Below, piece after piece: positions 22,206-34,476 of a stretch of 64,000 nt of DNA. The stretch spans positions 43,276,840 through 43,340,839 of the forward strand of contig CM049322.1 of assembly GCA_026874595.1 (NCBI GenBank), read 5' to 3'. This DNA is from Sipunculus nudus. Its lineage: Eukaryota > Annelida > Sipuncula > Golfingiida > Sipunculidae. The position numbers were made by a program, and so were the translations under genes. Numbering within the stretch: position 1 is the stretch's first letter; each line of letters starts with the position of its first letter. Under the pieces are notes generated by a model. The model was not told where the DNA came from and did no database searches. It worked only from the letters and a program-made list of their open reading frames with translations.

Positions 22206-23360
22206 TGGTTTGAATGTGTGATTTCATTTTATGCAAAGTGGCCCATTTTTACTTCTATTCCTCTAACCCGCTGTATCGGCATTGGCACAGTATACCTTGC
22301 AGTATTACAGATTATTCCAGTGGCTCTAATCAGCCCGCATACGCAGCCACGTGACCAAATGATTGAAAGTAGACATTTCCATATGACCCAGAATCGCATT
22401 CAAGGGAGGGGGACATTTCCTTAAGGGTTTCATACATTTTTTGGCGGCCAGGGCCGCCCCACCGCTTTTTCTGACCTTGGGAAATTTTTTTAAGGTTTTA
22501 TAATTAGTCCTCCTAGATGCACCCCTCCTATTCTTAAATAGACCCGCCCTAGCGCTCTGGTGCATTCGTGGACAAGTAATGAAAAGAAACCTCATTTTAA
22601 CACAAACCCACGTGCCATATGTTTGAATTTGTGTTGCTATACAAACATTGTCCTGTGCCCACACGTACTCTCTTAACGGACACATATGTTCCTTGATTGC
22701 TTTGTCTAGATGATGGTGGGTGGCAGCATTGCGTAACCCAGAGATTATTTTTACTGTGGCTCATTGAAATGAAGTTTTGTTTTGACACATGCATATACAT
22801 TAAAAATATTTCCTCAATACAAGCTGCTGGCAGGGTTCTCGTATTGGCCACAGATGGTTGTTAGTTTGAAATGTCGATTTCCAATTAATCATATGTGTAA
22901 CATTTAAGTTGATGATATGGCCTCACCATCCAGTCTTCATATTTACTCTAATAATCAGACCTGGGGTCAATTAAATTTTTCAATTCCAAATCAACTGCAA
23001 TTCAAGAACTTTTATGAAACTTCAGTCCAAATGGATTAGGATTAATATCGAGGTTTACTCATTCAAGTTGTAAGGAATAGACGTTAGAGAGGTTTTACTT
23101 ACTTTGGTGGGCAATTATTCATTAAGATCAGGTAAACTGTCCAAATTGGGTTATTTAAATTTAAAATGAGTGGCCATTAGTACCGAGTGCAATAAATGTA
23201 TATATATGCAAATAATCTTGTTTCGCATTGAAAAACAAGGATTTCATGATCATAGGGTTGGGGATATGCCCCCCCCCCCCTTCCCAGACAAAGCCCCGAG
23301 GTCGAAAGGTCAAACATATATAATAAATTAGTATCTCAAAATTACAAGCTATCTAATCTG
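22206..23360. other. No gene recognised
   Basis: Several short open frames exist but none shows a domain, signal peptide or splice partner. Confidence 0.5.
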
Positions 23361-23778
23361 ACCAGTTTATGTGGTCCAACGGAAGAGCACCGGTCTCAAA
23401 GCCGAAAGACCTTGAGTTCAATTTTCATGCAGCTTATGAGACGTGTTTTTTTTTATGGCAAGCGCTCAGCAGAAGGCTGTGCTTCACTCACAAAAAAAAA
23501 ACGAGTGCGCATTTCGGCGATTCCTCGTTGCTGAGATCCAGTTATCGGAACCTTATGCAGGTGTACGAAACTCCGAATTACGGACACAGGCGGGATCGGA
23601 CATTTTGCCCGAAATAGAAAGGTGGACTTAGGAGGGACGTTATAGATATCGGGACCTACTTTCAAGGGACTGCTTGTATGTAGTCGTAAACAGGAGGTGC
23701 CCTTAGCACAGCGATGCTTGCAAAGTGAGACACACAGCATGAACGAATAGAGGCGGTTACCTCCGACAAAAAAATTAA
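23361..23778 (+). mobile_element. Diverged SINE (family 1)
   Basis: tRNA-like head (GTGGTCCAACGGAAGAGCAC, box B CTTGAGTTCAA) and the family tail GAGGCGGTTACCTCCGAC with an A-rich end. The middle differs from the copy at 13310-13738, so it is either an older copy or a variant subfamily. Confidence 0.75.
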
Positions 23779-24173
23779 AATGAATTATGAGCATGGGAAT
23801 TAAGTTAACGTGGTCATACTGCTATATTATGCTAATTAGGTTTGATTGGTCATGCTGCTACCTTGCAGACAAAATTATGCTGATCTGTGTTAAATGGCAT
23901 GCTGCTATTTTCAATCTAAACCAGAATCAATCAGAAAGTAATTACTGAAGTATTATTTGTATTCCGAATATGATCTGTCTTTATTTAAGTAATTCTGGAA
24001 ATTTGTATATCCGTTCATAACACCTTAGCATGTATCAGTAGCTGTCAGACTTTGTAAAGCTCGATCAATTGTACAACAATTCAGATTTAAATAATATACT
24101 TTGTAAAAAGTAATACATATACAGTTCAGGATTCCATAACACAGGGATCGAAACACTAACTGCAAGATACATA

Positions 24174-24310
24174 CAGTGGAACGTGTCTGTAATACCGACC
24201 GTCGAATAAGACTACCCGTCTATTAAGACACCCCTTGAACGAACCTAAGAACTATTGATTATAACTCACCTGTCTTATCTGACCACCTATGAATTAAGAC
24301 CACTTTTGGC
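24174..24310 (+). mobile_element. Tigger-like element end
   Basis: Starts TA|CAGTGGAACGTGTCTGTAAT, matching the Tigger-like termini elsewhere in the window. No right end was found. Confidence 0.4.
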
Positions 24311-24699
24311 CAGGTTATTTATTTCGTGGTAATTGTTTTTGCATCACTGTTACAAATGGATGTGCGCTCATGTGCCTGTGTGTTTGTCACTTGGACACCT
24401 TTTGCTTTAACAGTGGATACACTTTCAAGGTAGAAAAGGTACCACATTAGTGGATGCTTGGCGTTACTTTTAAAAAGGTTTATAATCATTGTGCCTTTCA
24501 TCATATTTTCTTAAATTTTTATGACATTGTGTGAATCAATTGAAACATTGTTTAAATCTTTAAATTCAAAAATGGGGTAGGCATTGTGGTAACAAATGCA
24601 AATCATTATACCGTGATCAACAATTTGTACGGAGGTGATCCACAGAGCTTGTGCTTGTAATCCCTACCATCTTTGTCACATGTTAATCCTATTCTCTAT

Positions 24700-24883
24700 G
24701 TGGATTGGCTACATAACTTTAAGCCTCTTCTCTGATTGGCTACATAACTTTAGTCATTTATTCTCTATTGAATCTCCGCCCTTTCTCTGGCTTGACATGC
24801 CATGTATTATATTTGAACACGAAGCAGATGTGGTCCTCACTGAAGACTCGTTCATCGATGCCGATAGAACGCATCTTGTACAG
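24700..24883 (+). promoter_or_regulatory. Putative promoter and 5' untranslated exon of CTL-B
   Basis: The sequence ends in a strong donor, TACAG|GTAAGCG (24883/24884), kept in the duplicate copy (…GGTACAG|GTAAGCG at about 33660). Upstream are two inverted CCAAT boxes (ATTGGCTACATAACTTTA repeated twice about 32 bases apart). The next exon would begin after the conserved acceptor CTGACACAG at 27661, 22 bases before the CTL-B ATG. The transcription start is not known. Confidence 0.45.
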
Positions 24884-25851
24884 GTAAGCGTGTAAAGGTA
24901 TGACATTGTCTAGTTGAATTGAAATTTATAAATACATTTGCATTTGAAAACACACGATCGATCTGTTTTATAAATATTCTGCTTAAGACATTATATTAGT
25001 CCCCTAATATGAAATTTTAGGTAACTTTGCGGGTTTTAGACATCATCGTTTAAACAACATTTTATCGTGCATTGTGCATTGGCTTATAATAAGGCGACCA
25101 CCATTTATTCACATACATGCCTAGAAATTAAACGAAATCAACTTTAAAACACTATCTCACATAACAGTCGCGTACATTTATTGTTTGTGGGAACATTTAA
25201 CCTTGTTACTTTTCTCTTTGTGGATCAGTTCATTCTAATTTCATCCTGACGGTTCAGTGTATGCTTTTATCTGTTAACACAAACATGTTGAGTAAAAGAA
25301 TGACGTGAGAAAATACAATTGAAGTGATGCTGGCCCTGTCCAGAGATGTTCAAATTTAAAAAAAGAGTGTTAAACCAAACCCAAACATCTTTGTCTAGCT
25401 GAGTCGAGATTATTTTCAGATGCATTCAAGCATTATTTGCGGTGTATGTGTCATTGTTGCTGTATCTCCTAACATGCTTGTCATTTCATCCCAGATACAA
25501 TAAATGCCAATGCTAACTTTCACCTGACAACTGTGATTTTAAGATCCTATTTCTAACAGTATAAAGATAACTGTTTTGGCGGTCGGTTAGGTGTGCAGGG
25601 ATATTGCAAAACAATGTTGTTTCATTTTATCTTTACCACTGAATTCAGTGGTAAACTTATGATGTGATTACTTTCAGTGCGAATGCGAAGGTTTATGATT
25701 ATTTACCGGAACGGATAGATTACCATTAGTTGTGTGCTGTTTTTATCGATTAAATCGGTGATTTTCGTTTATCGAAGAAATGTGTGATTAATGTTCCAAA
25801 TATTTACAATATATTCTCGATTTCTGATCACAGAAATAAATTTTAAGGGCT

Positions 25852-25897
25852 TGAATGAATGAATGAATGAATGAATTAATGAATGAATGAATGAATA
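25852..25897 (+). repeat. (GAAT)n microsatellite
   Basis: About eleven GAAT tetranucleotides with one variant. Confidence 0.9.
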
Positions 25898-27683
25898 TTT
25901 TATTCAGTTATATAAGCCATCCGGTTAATGGTTTCATAAGAGCATATATCATATTTTGAGTAAAGTAACAAATAATACCTTAATTTAACAAATTGAAATA
26001 AACATATTGTATGACCATATTAATCAGTTATGTGAGAATATTTATCTATATACATCGATATATAAACAATTTTTGTGTGTTTTTTATTAATTGAATAAAG
26101 CAAAGTCCACATAGTATCATTCATATAAATAGACCAGCTGATCAACCAGATGTAATGGGCTTTTTACGAGGGTTTGGGAGATGTATTAACTGAGATGAAG
26201 ATAGCTGGCCCATATTTTAATTCTAAAAGTTAAAAGAAAATATAGATTTTCTGTTGGAAACTGTCTCAATTAGATATGTACAATTTTTTTTTAATTTATT
26301 TTGTGTCGCTGTGCTCGTGGCAAGAAATTCATTCACAAGTATGTTTCCCTTTGAGACTTTGTCAGTGATGATGATTACATATGCGAACCGTATCTGAGGG
26401 CAGGGCCCTATAGGATTCCGATGATCTTTGACAGGTTACTATTGTTGGACGTATATAAAGAATAGGTTGATGTGAGGAACACATGAAAATCGAAATGTAC
26501 GTTTGAAGGCAAGGGAACTGTTCCTGACGAAAGAAATGGAAATATGCATACCTCGTTAGTTGCGGAAGCGGACCTAAGAGCAGTCCAGGAGGACCGTAAC
26601 TCCTTTTCAGTCGCCACAATCTTGTTTTAATTGTATACGACCAAATTTTAGGCCTGGAACACCTGCCCTCACCATTTTTCCGGAAATGGGGACCTTTTAT
26701 AAGGTTTTGTCATTAACCCCCCTAGGTTGAAACCCTCCTATTTATAAAAAGAATGCCAATTTTTACATGACTGACCACGCACGTCGGTAGCCATTATCAA
26801 ATGGCAGGCTAAGCATGCTTAAACCCGTCACTGAAGGCAGGGGTTATTCATATGCACAATAGTCCTAAATCCTGCGCTGGAGGTGACCACACTGGCTATC
26901 TGGTCTTTGCCATGAGCAGTTCGACTGTTTTCGGTGGTAACCTCCACGCAAATCATAAAACACGCAGAAATTACTCAAAATAATGAGTACGTTAAAAATT
27001 ATTTATTCTGATTTTCATTGCGGGAAAAAAAACCTTTGAAATGAGATATGGCGAAGTGTTATACGCAACGCGGATACAGAGAACAAATTTTGGTCGATTT
27101 CCTTTTGTAAGTACTAGATTATAGATTAAAACAGAACAGACAAGTAGTGGTTTTATTGAAGATCCACAAAAAAAGTCCAAAAGACAAAAATCGCCGTTTT
27201 TTTCTGGCACCACAGCAAAAGGTTCCCGGGTATTTTTATACAGGAAAAGTATATATTTGTTCATATGTTCCCCCTTACTTACAGAATATGCAACCTTTGT
27301 TTTATTACCTATTTTGCATGCCGATTTGTTCTGGTATGCAGTACATGCGACGATTGTAAAGGTGCCTACAATACATGCCGTAAAATGCCGTGGAATACAT
27401 TTGTTACAAAGTACTGATATAAATAAATGATATAAATTAACCACCTGTAAGATTAAGACAGCCTATAAACAACATGATACGTCGAAGTTGAAACGTTACC
27501 ATAAGTTGATTTAGCTTGCTTTATTTAACAATATCTGTATGGATTTGCATAGACTTTTTTCTTGAAGTCGGATTAAAAATTGATATTTTTGTTTTGATAT
27601 AAACATTTTTTATATTACAGGTAGCTTTTTAAATTCTAAATTGTATGCATTTCTGACACAGGAGACTGTCACAGGTTAACAAA

Positions 27684-29865
27684 ATGAACTTATTTGTTAC
27701 CTGCTCTGTAGTAGTGTGCCTTATGGCAGCTGCGAGTGGTAAGTATAATGATTGTCAATCTCCAATGCCTCTTTCCTCGAACAGAACAAAAAATGGAGCT
27801 CACTGTTATTTTGGCACTTTTGTTCATATATTTTCGGATTAAATGTCAATGACTGATCTAGAGAAAAATATACTTTTAATTACGACATAAAACTGGCTTG
27901 CCTAGTAATTGCTACGAGACCTTTTTTTGTTTTCATGATTAAAAGTAATCTATATGAAGTATATAGCATCTGGTAGATAAGAAACCAGGTCATACATCTT
28001 ATATAAAATATTTAATTTAATTTGATTTGATAGTAAAGCAAATGATATGGAGGACCGAATTATTCTTTACATTCAGCCTATAAGTGTCCTGAAGACTTCG
28101 GCCATTTATACAGATATGGACAGAGGGTGAACGGCAAATGGATACCATCCTGCTACATGTTCGTAAGAATAGATTTGACCTGGATAAGGGCTAGGGAAAA
28201 CTGCATTAAACATGAGGGAGACCTCGTCAGCATAGAGACAAAGGGGGAAAATTATCATCTAAGAAGAATAATAAAACAATCACCTCAACTGCAGAAGCCA
28301 AGTACGCTTTCAAAAATTCAATTATCTTTTTTCGCCAAAAATAATAAACAAATGAACCAATAAGCATGTTATTTGGTGATACATATAGACTAATATGTTT
28401 TAATTATGTACACCGTCTTAAAGCCATCAAACTTCCGTTATATCTCAGACTCCTGTACGGAGACTATAAACCCTTGCATCAATACCATGTATGGACACAA
28501 CAATACCCTCTATAACGACACTGAAAATATGCTACGACAGATTTTACGTTAGAAGTATACTGTGGTTGCTTATTTTTTTGCGAGGGTTTACATTTCGCGA
28601 TTTTCGCTTTATGGAAATTATCGCGAAAATTAATTCTTCGTGAATCAGAGGTCCCATCATGGAAGGCATGTCTATGATAAAAGACTATATGATGCTTTAA
28701 CAATGATATCAGATTCTCCAAATTATCTGCTATTAACGGATAATAATTTTATCTCGATATATCTTCCCTTGGATCCCCGTCTAATAAATAATATTTTACG
28801 CACAAATCATTAGATATAAATAATTCATTTAATACTGGTTTACAAATAATGGTTTCATATAATGATGGTTTATATTTTAATATGCTGAGATTGCGAAAAT
28901 GAAATCCTTGTGAAAAAAACGAAAAGTTGAAAAATAAACCTCGTCACTATGAAGCCAACCACAGTATTCAAACATATTGATGAAATATAGGATTAACTAT
29001 TAATGAATATATATATATTTGAAAAGGTTTATGCGGACAAATTTCCATATTGCTTTTTGCAAAATGTAAGAGCATGGAAATAATGTAAGTGATATATGTT
29101 TTTTCATGTGTTTGAAAAAGTAAAATAATAATAGATATTAAATACTGCTTACGTTTCCAGTACAACCCGTACATACATATTTCTTAGGATCATATCATAT
29201 TTAAAAGATCAAACCAAATCAACGAGGATATCAATTTGCAGATTATATTCGATAACTCTTACCGAAACTCTTATGATGTATTTGAGGGTTAGGTGGTGTA
29301 CGTTTTGTTTACATCTGAGGTGTACTTGGTTGACAAATAAGAGTATAACATATCTAATCATGTATTCTCTAGAAGCTTTCCAAGCTTTACCAATCTTCTG
29401 GACCTACAATTTCAACAATCCCTTTACTGTGAAATTTCAGTTTAACAACATAATAGAGCGGTTCAACGTAGATCTAATAAATATAAGGTCCAGAAACCAA
29501 AACAGCAAGACAAATTGCCAACAGGAAATTTTGTCGAACTAATTTGTGTAACGAAAGATCAGCTCATTATGATATATTATACCTATCGTGAATTTATTTT
29601 TCATTCGTCAGGTCTGACAGACTACAGATCTTGGGGATATTGGCTCGGTGGAAATGACCTGCTTCATGAAAGACACTGGCGATGGGCGTCAACAGGGTGG
29701 AAATTTACCTACGCCGATTGGTCCAGAAATCAGCCAGACAACAAAGATTCTATGGGCAGAGCTGAGCACTGCCTCGAGTTACTCAGGAATTTTGATTGGA
29801 AATGGAATGACATGTACTGTGGTGAAGAATTTCAAGGGTCCATCTGCGAAATTAGAGCACAATGA
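27684..29865 (+). CDS. Secreted C-type lectin, QPD type (CTL-B)
   Basis: Three coding exons: 27684-27738 (signal peptide MNLFVTCSVVVCLMAAAS), 28077-28301 and 29612-29865. All junctions are GT-AG and phase 1, and the product is about 177 residues. Exon 2 gives the first half of a long-form C-type lectin domain (KCPEDFG, PSCYMFV, WIRARENC, LVSIETK). Exon 3 gives the second half (YWLGGND, HWRWAS, NQPDN, AEHCLEL, KWNDMYC, GSICE). Six cysteines match the three disulfides of the long form. QPD with WND at Ca2+ site 2 is the galactose-type signature in the family, so binding of galactose or GalNAc is an inference. The protein is probably soluble, because no membrane segment follows. A MITE lies in intron 2 and another in the 3' untranslated region. 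An AATAAA at 30353-30358 is conserved in the duplicate copy. Confidence 0.9.
28560..28964. mobile_element. MITE in CTL-B intron 2 (CTGTGGTTG family)
   Basis: Ends CTGTGGTTGCTTATTTTTTT and …GAAGCCAACCACAG are inverted repeats, flanked by TA on both sides (28558-28559, 28965-28966). The interior has GCGATTTTCGC-type motifs. The copy at about 38690-39056 in the duplicate lacks the left end, so insertion predates the duplication. Confidence 0.8.
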
Positions 29866-29981
29866 AAATCAAACTGAGTTCAGTGTAACATCAATAATAG
29901 ATGGCAAACATTTTTTGCAATAACATGTAAATGTAAACTGCTTATTCTGAGCAATCTTCTTTAATTCTGTTAAAAAAAATA

Positions 29982-30182
29982 CTGTGGTTGGTTTAATTTT
30001 TGCGAGGTTAAATATTTACGGTTTTCACTCAAGTGTGCACGAAGATTTAATTTTCACAATATTCTATAAAGTAACTTACACTTTATGCATAACAATTATT
30101 GAAACAGTTATCTAATATGAAAGCCAGATCGTGCTGATGTGGTGTATTTAAAATGATCGCGAACATAAAAGGCAACTACTGC
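29982..30182. mobile_element. MITE in the CTL-B 3' untranslated region
   Basis: Left end TA|CTGTGGTTGGTTTAATTTTT; the right end is degenerate (GGCAACTACTGCA). The longer orthologous copy in the duplicate (40079-40522) has both ends, so this one lost internal sequence. Confidence 0.65.
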
Positions 30183-30352
30183 ATTGAATGATTCTGGATA
30201 GAAACCTGTAAAGCATATGACCATTCGTCACCTTCAATAATTAGGTTATGTATTTTTTTTTGTCTAACATATATTATTTTTGTGGGACTTGATACTTTTT
30301 CGTGTTCTAAGAACTATATTAACTTTATATCTTGAACATCAGAATATTCAGG

Positions 30353-30358
30353 AATAAA
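30353..30358 (+). terminator. Poly(A) signal of CTL-B
   Basis: AATAAA about 490 bases after the stop codon, conserved at 40686-40691 in the duplicate. Confidence 0.6.
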
Positions 30359-31304
30359 ATTGTTAAATAAATTCTTTTAAGTGATATTCCTTGTTTATTT
30401 TACACACAAACATGTACACAGTAAGGCTAAAATCCGATTAAATCGGAGTTTAAAGAAATGTCATTTCCAATAAGTAAATTGATTAAAATGCTCTTAACAT
30501 TTTACTCCTCTAATTTTACACATTTGTGGACATTTAATTAGCTTACTGCCTTTAGAATCGTAAGATAATTAAATATCCATACATTTCCACCTTGACACTT
30601 GTGAAAATTTAAATAATCATTAAAAATAGAAGGGAATGTTGATCTCGAAGTTAAAGGAACAGATCTCAAAATGGGGTGTGTAAATGAATTACAACTACAG
30701 GCCGGACAATTTTATTGGACATTTTCCTTGAGAATATATACCTTAATGATTTAAAATGGTATAATACTTGGTATATACTTTCATTTTGTATTGCAGAATT
30801 ACTCCTCCAGATTTACAATGGTAAAATCGAGGGAGAAATACAGTATAAAAGTTTGACACCAATTATCATGTCAATCTATAATTTATTATAACTCTCACAT
30901 TAAAGTAAGATAACGGTTAAAAAATTTCTGTTAATATTCATTTTGGCCAAAGATACTCAGCACTTTAAGCATGAACATGTATGTGAGATTTATTGAGGAT
31001 TGAAGAATGTCTGTTCTTCCGTGTAAATGGAACGTCCGATTCAGGTAAGCAATGCGACCCGTTGGTCTCTGTATTTCAGCAAATTATCCTATAGTCATGT
31101 ATATAAACAAAACACTTTTACTGAAAGGACAAAAAAAAAAGGATGAATTAGACCAAATATTTAAATGTATTTCTCTATTATTCATATCTATTCACCAATA
31201 TGGTTACTCGCGGTTTTTTTTTGTTATTATAATGTTTTTGAAAATAAAACTGAGAAAAAGACAAAATATTTGAATGAAGTACATGTTTGCACTCATTCCC
31301 ATGG

Positions 31305-31306
<2 letters not shown>

Positions 31307-31377
<71 letters not shown>
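31307..31377. repeat. (CA)n(TA)n compound microsatellite
   Basis: CA dinucleotides to 31340, then TA dinucleotides. Confidence 0.97.
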
Positions 31378-31380
<3 letters not shown>

Positions 31381-31559
31381 TCTCCAGGCGTTGGCTCAAA
31401 CTGTCAATGAACATAAACAGAGGAAGGACATAGCTGCCTACATTTTAGTCAATCACATAATGTAGATAACATTTTGCTACCCCTGTATCCCTCTCGAAGC
31501 AATAAGATACTAATAGGACAATTGAAAATAGTAAACAAACTATGTGGTTTGCAGTGGTT

Positions 31560-31930
31560 TTCAAGGGGTCGGGATTATGTGCATTCGAGTTAAGCCGTTA
31601 CCGTATATGCGCTACATTGACGAGACGTTTATTGTATGGCAACACGGTCCAGAATCTCTAGAACAATTTTTTGCACAGGCTTAAATTATCGGCCGTATCA
31701 AATTCATCATCGACTCCTCACCAACACAAATTTCTTTTCTTGATGTGTCTGTTGCTATCAGTGAACGGCATTCGATTACCAGCATTTATCAGAAACTAAC
31801 TGACCATCACAGTTATCTCCACTACAGAAGCTTCCATCCTCAGCACCGCAAACGAGGATTGTATTTGCACAGATGCTGCGCTTAAGACTCATCTTGTAGG
31901 ATTGGGTTTTATAAGGACTGTGCTAGCCCA
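31560..31930 (+). mobile_element. Fossil Penelope-like retroelement fragment
   Basis: A short stretch reads as part of a reverse transcriptase, from the palm active-site region to the following conserved block (FLDV, then a 'YQKLTDHHSYLHY'-type segment), as in Penelope-like elements. The rest of the element is absent. It is broken, with several interruptions, and old. Limits are approximate. Confidence 0.55.
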
Positions 31931-32539
31931 GCAATTAATTCAGCATGTCTTTATTAAGTAGCCATAATATCACAGTGTTCAGTTTCTTCTGGCTATCACT
32001 GATACTTCTGCTGCTGACAGCTGCAGTTATCGCTGTTACCGCTGGTTTGCTACAATAAATGTGATAGCCTCATAAGTATAGGATATACTGTGCTTTCTAA
32101 AATAGATAACAAAATACTAGAAAAATGTTACTACAAATGACTGTATATGAGATGTAAAATACATATGCTTGTGTCACAGAAATAATAAACATGACCAAGT
32201 AACACCAAACTGTTCAATAATTGTCCCTAAACCCATAAACGTGCATTCTAAAGCATACAGTATAGAAAGTTACAAGTTTTACATTGGTTGGTTCTGTTTA
32301 AGAGGTAAAATTATAGGTTGCATGTCTGATGTTATCATTAACAGGATGCATGATTATAGAGAAAACAGGATGGGTGATAATACAGAAGCTCAGAAGTATC
32401 CGTCTCTCTATACAGAGACGGAGAGCCCTGCATGTATTCTTGTGGTGTCCTGTCTGATATAACTAAATTTCCCTTCTCTGCCCAAATAACCAAACATAAT
32501 CTGGATAGCAAACCCCTAACCCCTATAAATAATTTTTGG

Positions 32540-32696
32540 CATTAATTAATATGGGTCCATTTATCAACAGACATAATAAGCATATGCTTACCACGCTGTA
32601 GACCTTTAAAGCCTTTGTACATATTCACCATAAGAGTTTGGCCTTTCTTTGAATACAAAAATGCTGGTTGTGATGCTTGTGCTGCCATCTACAGGG
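32540..32696 (+). repeat. Left arm A of a 157-bp inverted repeat
   Basis: Its reverse complement lies at 33472-33628 with the same length. I count one mismatch. Confidence 0.95.
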
Positions 32697-33110
32697 AATT
32701 AGTACGATAAAGAAGACACCCTGCTGCTTGTGCTGCCAACTACAGGGGAAAAGTCTGATTGAGGAGCGGTTATCCTGATTATGTTGCTTGTGCTGCCATC
32801 TACAGTCAAATAGAGGTGAGGTTGTGCTGGTTGTGTTGCTTGTGCTGCCATCTACAGAGGATTAGTACTATATAGGAGAGTATGTTTATAAGTATAAGAT
32901 TTGTGATGCTGGGATGCATCACAAAAAATACCCATTTAAAAATTGTATACTTAAATTTTTTCCTGGTATATCTGTAGAAGGCAGCACAAGCAACACAACC
33001 AGCAAAAGTTCTCCTCTATCGCACTATTTCCATGTAGAGGACTATTTTCTCTGCAACACCACTTCTCTATCAGACTGTTTCTCCTGTAGAGGGCAGCACA
33101 AGCAAAATAC
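32660..33110. repeat. Minisatellite with inverted sub-arrays
   Basis: Four direct units (about 53-57 bases, each with GCTTGTGCTGCCATCTACAG or a close variant) at 32660-32870 are followed by at least two reverse-complement units (GGCAGCACAAGC near 32980 and 33090). The core GCTGCCATCTACAGG partly resembles the CTCF recognition motif. Confidence 0.75.
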
Positions 33111-33255
33111 TTCTCTCTGATTGGCTACATAACTTTAGTCATTTTCTCTGTATTGAGTGGTTCCATACATGTAGCTGTCTCCGACCTTTCTCTGGCGTGA
33201 CATGCCACGTATTATTTTTGAACACAAACCAGATGTGGTCCTCACTTAAGACTCG

Positions 33256-33642
33256 ATACCGGTAAATTTTGGGTAATTGTTTGGGAATTGACCAAAAAAA
33301 TAGTATATGGACCTTGCGCAGAAAACCACCAGTAAATGGACCATAGTTTTTTGGAGGGTATCCGCTCCCATAACCTCTCTATCTATCTCCGGACAGGTCA
33401 AGCATCACTTCTATTGTATTTTCTCACTTGATTTATTTCACTCGACAAGTTTGTGTAAACAGATAAAAATCCCCTGTAGATGGCGGCACAAGCATCACAA
33501 CCAGCATTTTTGTATTCAAAGAAAGGCCAAACTCTTATGGTGAATATGTACAAAGGCTTTAAAGGTCTACAGCGTGGTAAGCATATGCTTATTATGTCTG
33601 TTGATAAATGGACCCATATTAATTAATGGGAATACCGGTAAA
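33256..33642 (-). repeat. Mosaic inverted insertion with 11-bp direct repeats
   Basis: The segment is bounded by ATACCGGTAAA at 33256-33266 and again at 33632-33642. Its left part (33279-33468) is the reverse complement of 34034-34224 with about three substitutions and one small length change. Its right part (33472-33628) is the reverse complement of 32540-32696 with one mismatch. It splits the putative 5' exon/promoter of the duplicate CTL gene. Confidence 0.85.
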
Positions 33643-34033
33643 ACGCAACTGGTACAGGTAAGCGTGTAAAGGTATGATATTGTTACTTGTATTGAAATTT
33701 ATAAATACATTTGCATTTAAATACACACGATCAATTTGTTATATGAATATTCTGCGAAGACTTAATATTTGATCAAGAATATAAAGTTTTAGTTAACTTT
33801 GCGGGTTTTAGAAACCTCATCGTTTGAACATTTTATCGTGTATTGTACGTTGGCTCATAGTTAGGCGACTACCATTTATTCACATGAATACCTAGATATT
33901 AAACGAACGGAAACTTTCAAACTATCTCACATAACAGTTGGGTACATTTGTTACTTGTAATAACATTTCACCTTTTCGCTTTTCTCTTTGTGGATCACTT
34001 AATCATAATTTCATCCTGGCGGTTCAGTGTATG

Positions 34034-34224
34034 TTTTATCTGTTAACACAAACTTGTCGAGTGAAATAAATCAAGTGAGAAAATACAATAGAAGTGATGC
34101 TTGACCTGTCCGGAGATAGATATAGAGGTTATGGGAGCGGATACCCTCCAAAAAACTATGGTCCATTTACTGGTGGTTTTCTGCGCAAGGTCCATATACT
34201 ATTTTTTTTTGTCAATTCCCAAAC
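34034..34224 (+). repeat. Source segment (B') of the inverted insertion
   Basis: The first part is also present in copy 1 (around 25250-25345), so this is the original and 33279-33468 the derived inverted copy. Confidence 0.8.
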
Positions 34225-34416
34225 ATATCAAGGAAATGTGTGATTAATGTTCCAAATATTTAAAAAAATATTTCGGATTTCTAATATTTTATTCAGAAAT
34301 AGTAGCCATCAAGCTAATAGATCCATAAGTGCATATATCACACTTTGAGTAATGTAACAAAAATGCATTTATGTAACAAATGTAAAAGAGATAATATAAT
34401 AAATTGATAACAAAAG

Positions 34417-34419
<3 letters not shown>

Positions 34420-34461
<42 letters not shown>

Positions 34462-34476
34462 TAATAATAATAACAA
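34420..34476 (+). repeat. (AAT)n microsatellite
   Basis: About eighteen AAT/AAC trinucleotides. Confidence 0.95.

Larger units (their letters stand above)
24700..31300 (+). repeat. Segmental duplication, copy 1
   Basis: Aligns collinearly with 33111-42620, from the GATTGGCTACATAACTTTAG segment to the 'TTTGAATGAAG.ACATGT' segment just before the CA/TA microsatellite. Copy 1 holds the intact CTL-B. Copy 2 is longer because of later insertions. Confidence 0.85.

Noticed and set aside
22326-22685. 119-codon minus-strand open frame
   Set aside because: No domain, no homologous frame, no splice partner.
24635-24895. 86-codon plus-strand frame over the putative 5' exon of CTL-B
   Set aside because: The duplicate copy does not keep the frame and the donor at 24884 cuts it; better explained as untranslated exon and promoter.
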